Part shown: one piece after another, positions 6,619-11,647 of the stretch
How positions within the stretch are numbered: position 1 is the stretch's first letter
Layout: each line of letters opens with the position of its first letter
Assembly (NCBI GenBank): GCA_023433585.1
Contig: JAEZCL010000145.1
Span: 1-16,778, forward strand
Length of the DNA stretch: 16,778 nt
Direction of reading: 5' to 3'
DNA from: Pseudomonadota bacterium
GTDB taxonomy: Bacteria; Pseudomonadota; Alphaproteobacteria; Caulobacterales; Caulobacteraceae
Translations under genes and position numbers: made by a program
The notes under the pieces: generated by a model
What the model saw: only the letters and a program-made list of their open reading frames with translations
Database searches by the model: none
Told to the model about the DNA's origin: nothing

Positions 6619-7473
6619 ATGGCGATCCATTCCGACCGCGCTCACGCCAGGGCCAGGGAGCTTCGCCGGTCGCCCACCTCCACGGAGAAGGTGCTGTGGA
6701 AACATCTGCGCGGCAAACAACTGGACGGTCTTCGTTTCCGCAGGCAGGCGCCGATCGGTCCCTATGTCGCTGATTTCTGTTGCCTGTCACATCGTCTCAT
6801 CATCGAGGTCGATGGCGGAATTCATGCCATCACCGAAGATGCGGATGCGCGTCGAGACGCCTGGCTCGTCGGTCAGGGGTTCACGGTGCTTCGTTTCAGA
6901 AACAACGAGGTTCTGGATCGGCCCGATGCAGTGTTCGCGCGCATACGGGCCGCCGCCCATGCGTACACCCCCCATCCGTCTCGCTCCGCGAGCCACCTTC
7001 CCCCGCAAGGGGGGAAGGATATGAGCGGCGAAATCTGGTTCTATCACCTGGAGCGATCCACGCTGGACCAGGTGTTGCCCGAACTGCTGGACCGCACGCT
7101 GCAAAAGGGCTGGCGGGCGCAGGTCCGGATCAGCGATCCGGAGCTGATGGAGCAGTTGGACGAACGGCTGTGGGCCTGGCGCGACGACGCCTTCCTGGCG
7201 CACGGCCGGGCGGACCAGCCCCATGCCGAGCGCCAGCCGATCCTGCTGACCGCCGAGACGGCCAACCCGAACGGCGCTCAGGCCCTGTTCATCGTCGATC
7301 GTTCAGACATGGACGCATCCGAACCGTTCGAGCGGTGTTTCATCATCTTCGACGGGCGCGACGAGGAATCGCTCCATCATGCGCGCGAGCGGTGGAGGGC
7401 GTTGAAGGAGGCCGGGGCGAACCTGGCCTACTGGAAACAGACGGAGCAGGGACGATGGGAAAAGGCGGCCTAG
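6619..7473 (+). CDS. DUF559 (Vsr-like PD-(D/E)XK) nuclease frame, fused in frame to HolC
   Basis: An open frame of 284 codons. Residues 1-113 are a DUF559 domain, related to very-short-patch-repair (Vsr) endonucleases: the start RRSPTSTEKVLWKHLRGKQL, then RFRRQAPIGPYVADF with acidic D52, then IIEVDGG with E63 and D65, then H69, and the closing LRFRNNEVL. The likely catalytic residues are all present, so the domain looks intact. Residues 114-134 are the translated right-hand repeat (TPHPSRSASHLPPQGGKD), and residue 135 is the first Met of HolC. There is no stop between them, so translation from 6619 should give a DUF559-HolC fusion, with HolC alone possibly made from the internal ATG at 7021. 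No Shine-Dalgarno is seen before 6619. The role of DUF559 proteins is not established; DNA binding or cleavage is inferred from the fold family. Confidence 0.75.
   Translation: MAIHSDRAHARARELRRSPTSTEKVLWKHLRGKQLDGLRFRRQAPIGPYVADFCCLSHRLIIEVDGGIHAITEDADARRDAWLVGQGFTVLRFRNNEVLDRPDAVFARIRAAAHAYTPHPSRSASHLPPQGGKDMSGEIWFYHLERSTLDQVLPELLDRTLQKGWRAQVRISDPELMEQLDERLWAWRDDAFLAHGRADQPHAERQPILLTAETANPNGAQALFIVDRSDMDASEPFERCFIIFDGRDEESLHHARERWRALKEAGANLAYWKQTEQGRWEKAA
6965..7020 (-). repeat. REP-like two-hairpin repeat, right (inverted) copy
   Basis: This is the reverse-complement copy of 6532-6587. On the plus strand, hairpin 2 is CTCGC (6980-6984), loop TCC, GCGAG (6988-6992). Hairpin 1 is CCTTCCCCC (6996-7004) pairing with GGGGGAAGG (7010-7018), nine base pairs with loop GCAAG. 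Hairpin 2 differs from the left copy at two base pairs, but both sides changed together and the stem is kept. The copy ends one base before the holC ATG, and its 3' arm provides the only purine-rich stretch that could serve as holC's ribosome-binding site. It is open in the frame joining DUF559 to HolC. Confidence 0.88.
7021..7473 (+). CDS. holC: DNA polymerase III chi subunit HolC
   Basis: 150 residues from the internal ATG. The chi subunit binds psi and single-strand-binding protein, linking the clamp-loader complex of the replicase to SSB-coated DNA. Family features visible: the start EIWFYHLERSTLDQVLPELL, then KGWRAQVR, LDERLWAWRDDAFLAHG, QPILLT, NPNGAQALFIVD, and the end YWKQTEQGRWEKAA. 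The ATG at 7021 is where HolC proteins normally begin. It can be translated alone or as the C-terminal part of the frame starting at 6619. Its likely ribosome-binding purines (7007-7019) lie in the 3' arm of the repeat hairpin, so independent initiation may be weak or depend on ribosomes arriving from upstream. A lipoprotein gene overlaps its last 19 bases. Confidence 0.93.
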   Translation: MSGEIWFYHLERSTLDQVLPELLDRTLQKGWRAQVRISDPELMEQLDERLWAWRDDAFLAHGRADQPHAERQPILLTAETANPNGAQALFIVDRSDMDASEPFERCFIIFDGRDEESLHHARERWRALKEAGANLAYWKQTEQGRWEKAA

Positions 7474-7832
7474 GACTGGTCATCGGCGGAGCCGGCGTCT
7501 TGCTCGCCGCCTGTTCATCCTCGCCGACCTCCGAAGCGCCGGCCCACGCCGCGCCCGCCGTTTCGGTTGCGGCGCTCGACGTGCTCGACCGGGCCGCCGC
7601 CGACCAGCCGGTGGGAACGCGCATGCCCCAGATCGACGGGGATCTGTGCCGCGCGGCCGCGCTTCAGAGCCTCGTCGGGCAACCTCGCACCGAGATTCCC
7701 GTTCCCGTGGATGTCATCAATCGCCGGGTGACCTGCACCACCTGCCCGATCACCGAAGACTATTCGCCATACCGCCTGAACATCTTCTTCGATCAGCAGA
7801 CCGGGATCGTGGAGGAGGTTCGCTGCGGCTGA
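7455..7832 (+). CDS. I78-family peptidase inhibitor-like lipoprotein, copy 1 (divergent)
   Basis: 125 residues. A lipoprotein signal peptide ends in the lipobox LAAC (C20). Then comes a low-complexity Ala/Pro linker, and from about residue 60 a domain like the I78 inhibitors (Pfam Inhibitor_I78): DLCRAAALQSLVGQPRTEIP, then CTTCPITEDYSPYRLNIFFD, ending VEEVRCG. I78 proteins are small extracytoplasmic inhibitors of serine proteases such as elastases. Here the usual TMD-x-RPDRLN stretch is changed to TED-Y-SPYRLN, so inhibitory activity is uncertain. Besides the lipidated C20 there are four cysteines: C65, C94, C97 and C124. The ATG at 7455 lies inside the end of holC (19-base overlap) with AGGGA just upstream; it is chosen because the signal peptide begins there. 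It is a tandem paralogue of the next gene. Confidence 0.8.
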   Translation: MGKGGLGLVIGGAGVLLAACSSSPTSEAPAHAAPAVSVAALDVLDRAAADQPVGTRMPQIDGDLCRAAALQSLVGQPRTEIPVPVDVINRRVTCTTCPITEDYSPYRLNIFFDQQTGIVEEVRCG

Positions 7833-7848
7833 ACCTGAAAGGCCCGCC

Positions 7849-8154
7849 ATGAAGACCGCCATCGCCGCCAGCCTGACCGTCGCCGCAGCCGCCCTCGCAG
7901 GCGCCTGCACCGCCATGCCGCCGCATGAGGGCGGGCCGGGCGTGCCGCCGCCTCCGGCCGAGGATCAATGCCGGGCCAGTGAACATCAGAACCTGATCGG
8001 TCAGCACCGCAGCCAGATTCCCGAACGCCCCGCCGGCGCCACCTGGCGCATCACCTGCACCAGCTGCCCGGTGACCATGGACTGGCGCCCGGACCGCCTG
8101 AACATCCTCTACGACCAGCAGACCGAGATCGTGCGCGAAGTGAAGTGCGGGTGA
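7849..8154 (+). CDS. I78-family peptidase inhibitor lipoprotein, copy 2
   Basis: 101 residues. The N terminus is hydrophobic and ends ALAGAC (C20), a plausible but weak lipobox with Ala at minus 3; a Pro-rich linker follows. The I78 domain has DQCRASEHQNLIGQHRSQIP, then RITCTSCPVTMDWRPDRLNI, ending VREVKCG. The VTMD-x-RPDRLN consensus of the family is intact, unlike copy 1. It also has the CxxC pair C70-C73 in addition to C41 and C100, at positions matching copy 1. It starts 16 bases after copy 1 with GAAAGG as ribosome-binding site. The likely role is a periplasmic, possibly membrane-anchored, guard against serine proteases; the target is unknown. Its stop is one base from the stop of the convergent ABC-F gene. 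Confidence 0.85.
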   Translation: MKTAIAASLTVAAAALAGACTAMPPHEGGPGVPPPPAEDQCRASEHQNLIGQHRSQIPERPAGATWRITCTSCPVTMDWRPDRLNILYDQQTEIVREVKCG

Positions 8155-8155
8155 T

Positions 8156-10051
8156 CTAGACGGCTTCGGCCAGGGCTTCCTCGGCCGCCAGCCATTCGGT
8201 CTCGGCGGCGTCCAGGTCGGCCTGGGCCTCGGCGCGGGCTCGGGTCAGGCCCTCCAGCATCGAAGGATTGTTGACCGCCGCATTGGCCAGGTCGTCATCG
8301 ATGAGGGCCAGTTGGCCGGTCAGGGCGGCCATGCGCTCTTCCGCCTTTTTCGCCGCATGGCGCAGGGTTGAAGGCGACGGGCCGGATTTCTTCTTTTTGT
8401 CCCTATCGCTCGCGGCTTGAGGGACGGAAGGCACGGTTTCCGCCTCCGCCTCTTCCTTCTGTTGGGCGGGCTTGGCCCCCGCCTGTCTGGCGCGCTCCAG
8501 CACGAAGGCGGCGTAGTCGTCCATGTCGCCGTCAAAGGGCTTCACCGTGCCGTCCGCCGCCAGCCAAAGGCGGTCCGCCACCAGCTCCATCAGCGAGCGG
8601 TCGTGGGTGATGAGGATCACCGCGCCGGTGTATTCGTTCAGTGCGTCCAGCAGCGCCCGGCGGCTGTCGATGTCCAGGTGGTTGGTCGGTTCGTCCAGGA
8701 TCAGGATGTGCGGCGCGTCCATGGCCACCAGGTTCAGCAAGAGGCGCGCCCGCTCGCCGCCCGACAGGGCGTCCACCTTGGTCTCCTGCTTCTCGAACGG
8801 CAGGCCGAATTGGGCCAGGCGCGACCGGCGGCTGGATTCGGACGCATCCGGCATGGCGCGCCGGATGATCTCCAGCGGCGTGTCGGTGGGGTCCATGGCC
8901 TCGATCTGGTGCTGGTGGAACCAGCCCACGCGCATCTTGCCGTCGCGGTGGAACTCGCCCGACTCGATGGTCAGGGCCTTGGCGATCAGCTTGGCGAAGG
9001 TGGACTTGCCCGCCCCGTTGACGCCCAAAAGGCCGATGCGGTCGTCCAGGTCCATGCGCAGGGTCAGGTTCCGCAGCACCGGAGCGCCCGGCTCATAACC
9101 CACGGAGGCCCGCTCCAGCCGGATCAGGGGCGGCGGCAGGGGACGCGGCGGCGAGGGCAGGGTGAAGGGCGCGACCCGTTCTTCGGGCGGCAGGTCGATC
9201 CGCTGCATCTTTTCCAGCTTCTTGACCCGCGATTGGGCCTGGGTGGCCTTGGAGGCCTTGGCCTTGAAGCGATCCACGAATTTCTGAAGGTGCGCGCGCT
9301 CGGCGTCCTGCTTGGCCTTGTTGGCCTCCATCAGGCGCAGCTTCTCCGCACGGGTTCTTTCGAACACGTCATAGTTGCCCGTGTAGAGGTCCAGCTTCCG
9401 GTTCGACAGGTGCAGGATGTGGGTGCAGACTTCGTTCAGCATCTCGCGGTCGTGGCTGATGATGAGCGCTGTATGCGGATACTTCTTCAGCCGCGCCTCC
9501 AGCCACAGGGCGCCTTCCAGGTCCAGGTAGTTGGTGGGCTCGTCCAGCAGCAGCATGTCCGGTTCCGAGAACAGGGCCGCGGCCAGGGCCACCCGCATGC
9601 GCCAGCCGCCCGAGAAGTGGGACATGGGGCGATAGATGTCCGTCTGGCTGAATCCCAGGCCCGCCAGGATTTCGGAAGCCCGGGCCGGGGCGCTTTCGGC
9701 GTCAATGTCGATCAGCCGGGCCCAGATCTCGCCCATCTCCTCGGGATCGGCCGTCTCCAGCCGGGTCATCAGCTGGTGCCGTTCGACGTCGGCCTCCAGG
9801 ATCGTGTCCAGTACATTGACCGGCGTGGCGGGGTGCTCCTGGTCCACCGATCCGATGCGCGCGGTCCTGGGCAAGGTGATCTCGTCGCCGCCCGCCGCCA
9901 GCTCGCCCAGGATCAGCTTGAACAGGGTCGACTTGCCGATGCCGTTGCGCCCCACCAGCCCCACCTTTGCGCCCGGCGGCAGGCTGACCGAGGCATGCTC
10001 GAGGAACGAACGGCCCCAGGCGTTGAAGGTCAGGTCGTTGATCTGGAGCAT
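8156..10051 (-). CDS. ABC-F family ATPase, YheS-like (ribosome-associated type)
   Basis: 631 residues with two ATP-binding cassettes and no membrane segments, as in ABC-F proteins, which act on ribosomes or translation rather than in transport. Cassette 1: Walker A GRNGIGKST (34-42) and signature FSGGW (146-150), followed by the Walker B segment MLLLDEPTNYLDLEGALW. Cassette 2: Walker A GVNGAGKST (K349) and signature LSGGE (429-433), followed by LILDEPTNHLD. The linker of about residues 235-290 is rich in Lys, Ala and Glu, as expected for the ribosome-contacting linker. After about residue 540 there is a charged stretch and a C-terminal coiled coil. Length and FSGGWRMR resemble E. coli YheS. 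It diverges from the toxin-antitoxin operon across 45 bases, and no clear Shine-Dalgarno precedes the ATG. Confidence 0.92.
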   Translation of the reverse strand: MLQINDLTFNAWGRSFLEHASVSLPPGAKVGLVGRNGIGKSTLFKLILGELAAGGDEITLPRTARIGSVDQEHPATPVNVLDTILEADVERHQLMTRLETADPEEMGEIWARLIDIDAESAPARASEILAGLGFSQTDIYRPMSHFSGGWRMRVALAAALFSEPDMLLLDEPTNYLDLEGALWLEARLKKYPHTALIISHDREMLNEVCTHILHLSNRKLDLYTGNYDVFERTRAEKLRLMEANKAKQDAERAHLQKFVDRFKAKASKATQAQSRVKKLEKMQRIDLPPEERVAPFTLPSPPRPLPPPLIRLERASVGYEPGAPVLRNLTLRMDLDDRIGLLGVNGAGKSTFAKLIAKALTIESGEFHRDGKMRVGWFHQHQIEAMDPTDTPLEIIRRAMPDASESSRRSRLAQFGLPFEKQETKVDALSGGERARLLLNLVAMDAPHILILDEPTNHLDIDSRRALLDALNEYTGAVILITHDRSLMELVADRLWLAADGTVKPFDGDMDDYAAFVLERARQAGAKPAQQKEEAEAETVPSVPQAASDRDKKKKSGPSPSTLRHAAKKAEERMAALTGQLALIDDDLANAAVNNPSMLEGLTRARAEAQADLDAAETEWLAAEEALAEAV

Positions 10052-10060
10052 GAGGCGAAC

Positions 10061-10131
10061 TTGACTTTTGAACTGGTCATTTCAATATGACCGGTCATGA
10101 CACATGACCAGATCACGGGCGAGGTGGTCAT
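10061..10131 (+). promoter_or_regulatory. Toxin-antitoxin promoter/operator with symmetric GGTCAT/ATGACC half-sites
   Basis: Five half-sites are visible: GGTCAT at 10075-10080, ATGACC at 10087-10092, GGTCAT at 10093-10098, ATGACC at 10104-10109 and GGTCAT at 10126-10131. The middle two form the perfect 12-base palindrome ATGACCGGTCAT. The outer pair extends to CTGGTCAT (10073-10080) and ATGACCAG (10104-10111), themselves exact inverted repeats around the centre. A -35-like TTGACT (10061-10066) and a weak -10-like TTCAAT (10081-10086) lie among them. Antitoxins of this class normally repress their own promoters through such repeats, so autoregulation by the antitoxin or toxin-antitoxin complex is the likely role (inference). 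The site also lies upstream of the divergent ABC-F gene. Confidence 0.7.
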
Positions 10132-10381
10132 AACCGCCACGGAGTTCAAGGCCAAGTGCCTGGAGCTGCTGGATCGTGTTCAATCCGGCGCCGTCACCAA
10201 GGTGACGGTGACCAAGCGCGGGAAAAGGACGGCTGTCGTGCGCCGCGCCGACCAGGATGTCGATGATCCGACAGCTCTGTTCGGAAGCATGAAGGGCACG
10301 GTCATCGCGCCTGATGGGTTCGACTTCACCGCACCCATGGACCTGGAGCCGCTGGATGCGGAACGGGGGATCCTCGACTAG
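10097..10381 (+). CDS. Type II antitoxin, Phd/YefM (VapB-like) family
   Basis: 94 residues. The N-terminal half has the Phd/YefM DNA-binding fold pattern: VVITATEFKAKCLELLDRV, then TKVTVTKRGKRTAVVRRA. The C-terminal half (ALFGSMKGTVIAPDGFDFTA) is the flexible toxin-neutralising tail seen in antitoxins paired with PIN toxins. It would bind the PIN toxin encoded directly downstream and repress the shared promoter. The start is uncertain: the ATG at 10097 lies inside the operator palindrome with no Shine-Dalgarno, so it would need a leaderless transcript. An in-frame GTG at 10124 would give a protein nine residues shorter that still begins just before the conserved VITATEFK. Confidence 0.85.
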   Translation: MTHDQITGEVVITATEFKAKCLELLDRVQSGAVTKVTVTKRGKRTAVVRRADQDVDDPTALFGSMKGTVIAPDGFDFTAPMDLEPLDAERGILD

Positions 10382-10807
10382 ATGGCCGATCTGGTCCTGC
10401 TCGACACCAACGCCATCGTGTTCCTGGCGACGGGCGCGCCGATCAAACCGGAGGCGGACGGCCTCATCCGCTCGGCGGCGCGTGCGGAGACGCTTCTGGT
10501 GTCCCCCGTGTCGGCCTGGGAGATCGGCAATCTGGCCCGCCCCCGCAACAGCCGCCGCGCCATTGATTTCCTGCCCGACCCGGCGACCTGGTTCCTTCGC
10601 TTCATGGACAGCCACTTCGCCGGCCTGACTCCCTTGACGGTCACGGCGGCCGTGGCGTCGGCGGGCCTGCCGGAGGGACTGAACGCCGACCCGGCGGATC
10701 GCTTGCTGACGGCGACCGCGCGTGAGATCGGGGCGACATTTGTGACCAGGGACCGCGATATCCTGGCTTACGCCGCCCAGGGACATCTGAACGCCATGGG
10801 CTGCTGA
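10382..10807 (+). CDS. PIN-domain toxin (VapC-like endoribonuclease)
   Basis: 141 residues, a single PIN domain. The expected acidic residues are present: D8 in LLDTNA, E47 in SAWEIG, D106 in DPADRLLTATA, and D124/D126 in VTRDRDIL. PIN toxins cut RNA (tRNA or rRNA in studied cases) with bound metal and are held inactive by the partner antitoxin. The ATG follows the antitoxin stop TAG with no gap, the usual coupled arrangement, and GGGGGAT upstream can serve as ribosome-binding site. All catalytic positions are kept, so the toxin is probably functional. The RNA target cannot be told from the sequence. The pair lies between the ABC-F gene and ndk. Confidence 0.88.
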   Translation: MADLVLLDTNAIVFLATGAPIKPEADGLIRSAARAETLLVSPVSAWEIGNLARPRNSRRAIDFLPDPATWFLRFMDSHFAGLTPLTVTAAVASAGLPEGLNADPADRLLTATAREIGATFVTRDRDILAYAAQGHLNAMGC

Positions 10808-10817
10808 TTGCGACGGG

Positions 10818-10846
10818 TTGGAAAGGCGAGGGCGCGCGTCTATAAG
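10818..10846 (+). promoter_or_regulatory. Probable ndk promoter
   Basis: TTGGAA (10818-10823) and TATAAG (10841-10846) are separated by 17 bases and match the -35 and -10 consensus well for a GC-rich genome. Transcription would start near 10853, leaving a leader of about 35 bases before the ndk ATG. It lies in the 80-base gap after the toxin gene. Confidence 0.6.
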
Positions 10847-10887
10847 CCCGCGACCTTTCAACCTCCCAAACCCAAGAAGTCGCTCCC

Positions 10888-11307
10888 ATGACCGAACGCA
10901 CCTTCTCGATCATCAAGCCGGACGCCACCCGCCGCAACCTGACCGGCAAGGTCAATGCGGTGATCGAGGACGCGGGCCTGCGCATCGTCGCCCAGCGCCG
11001 CATCCGCATGACCGAGGCCCAGGCCAGGAAATTCTATGAGGTCCACGCCGAGCGCCCGTTCTATGGCGAACTGGTGGAATTCATGACCTCGGCCCCCGTG
11101 GTGGTCCAGGTTCTGGAAGGCGACAACGCCGTGGCCCGCTACCGCGAAGTCATGGGCGCCACCAACCCCAAGGACGCCGCCGAAGGCACCATCCGCGCCC
11201 TCTACGCCGAGAGCGTCGGCGAGAACTCGGTGCACGGCTCCGACAGCCTGGAGAACGCCAAGCTCGAGATCGCTCAATTCTTCACCGACGCCGACATCGT
11301 CGGCTGA
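10888..11307 (+). CDS. ndk: Nucleoside diphosphate kinase
   Basis: 139 residues, the normal length. It transfers the gamma phosphate of ATP to nucleoside diphosphates through a phosphohistidine and so balances the NTP and dNTP pools. The active-site histidine is H116 in ENSVHGSDSLENA. Other family marks are the start ERTFSIIKPDATRRNLTGKV, the ERPFYGELVEFMTSAPVV segment, and EVMGATNPKDAAEGTIRALY. The start ATG gives the typical N terminus; the upstream AGAAG is a modest ribosome-binding site. It has its own probable promoter and a hairpin after its stop, so it may be transcribed alone. Confidence 0.97.
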   Translation: MTERTFSIIKPDATRRNLTGKVNAVIEDAGLRIVAQRRIRMTEAQARKFYEVHAERPFYGELVEFMTSAPVVVQVLEGDNAVARYREVMGATNPKDAAEGTIRALYAESVGENSVHGSDSLENAKLEIAQFFTDADIVG

Positions 11308-11324
11308 TTCCTGCGGCTGATGCA

Positions 11325-11346
11325 GGGCGGTTTTTCGGAACCGCCC
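11325..11346 (+). terminator. Hairpin after ndk, possible weak terminator
   Basis: GGGCGGTT (11325-11332) pairs with AACCGCCC (11339-11346), eight base pairs with loop TTTCGG. No T-run follows directly; the nearest is GTTTTC at 11360-11364. It lies 17 bases after the ndk stop and before the next gene, so it may partly end ndk transcription. Confidence 0.5.
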
Positions 11347-11390
11347 GGCGGACGGCCCGTTTTCATGGCGTCTCTCACGGAGAAAACGCC

Positions 11391-11606
11391 ATGAACACGA
11401 TCATCAAACTGATTCCGCTGGCCGGCGCCGTGACTCTCCTGGCTGCGTGCGGAACCACCATGGAACAGCGCGCGGCCACAGGCGCCATTGCGGGCGCGGC
11501 CGTCGGACAGGCGATCGGGGGCGACACCGGCGCCACGGTCGCGGGCGCCGTCATCGGCGGCGCGGCAGGCGCCGCGACCACGGAACGGCCCCGACGCCCG
11601 GACTGA
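11391..11606 (+). CDS. Small glycine-zipper lipoprotein
   Basis: 71 residues. A lipoprotein signal peptide with lipobox LAAC (C20) is followed by a short linker and a glycine-zipper segment of about 40 residues, rich in Gly and Ala at regular spacing (TGAIAGAAVGQAIGG, then ATVAGAVIGGAAGAA), ending in the charged tail ERPRRPD. This resembles OsmB and Rick_17kDa-type envelope lipoproteins, many of them small stress-linked proteins of unknown job. The ATG is preceded by GGAG eight bases away. A strong terminator follows 10 bases after the stop. The function is unknown; an envelope role is inferred from the lipobox and zipper. Confidence 0.8.
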   Translation: MNTIIKLIPLAGAVTLLAACGTTMEQRAATGAIAGAAVGQAIGGDTGATVAGAVIGGAAGAATTERPRRPD

Positions 11607-11616
11607 CTTCATGAAG

Positions 11617-11647
11617 ACGGCGCAGGTTTCAGACCTGCGCCGTTTTT
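11617..11647 (+). terminator. Strong intrinsic terminator overlapping the 3' end of purN
   Basis: ACGGCGCAGGT (11617-11627) pairs perfectly with ACCTGCGCCGT (11633-11643), an 11-base-pair stem with loop TTCAG, followed by TTTTT (11643-11647) on the plus strand. It ends the lipoprotein transcript. On the minus strand the same DNA encodes the last four purN codons and its stop, so the stem also sits at the purN mRNA end, though it lacks a good T-run in that direction. Confidence 0.9.

Larger units (their letters stand above)
6532..7020 (+). mobile_element. Candidate mobile unit: DUF559 nuclease gene between inverted REP-like repeats
   Basis: The unit consists of an inverted pair of REP-like repeats (6532-6587 and 6965-7020) with one nuclease-like reading frame starting between them. 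It lies exactly between the pepA stop and the holC start codon. Hand-counted G+C over 6721-6960 is about 60 percent, against about 70 percent in a sampled stretch of pepA (6241-6300), which is compatible with separate ancestry. I see no target-site duplication at the ends and no transposase or recombinase. The layout resembles REP-RAYT units, but the enzyme is a PD-(D/E)XK protein rather than a Y1 transposase. Mobility is an inference. Confidence 0.5.

Noticed and set aside
5011..6720. Long minus-strand open frame (569 codons) opposite pepA and the left repeat
   Set aside because: Antisense of pepA, whose catalytic residues are all in place; the translated product is low-complexity His/Asp/Gly-rich sequence.
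6532..7020. CRISPR array or classical insertion sequence
   Set aside because: There are only two repeats, they are inverted rather than direct, the spacing is hundreds of bases, and there is no transposase and no visible target-site duplication.
8417..10090. Long plus-strand open frame (557 codons) opposite the ABC-F gene
   Set aside because: Antisense shadow; no family resemblance, and the ABC-F frame carries all expected motifs.
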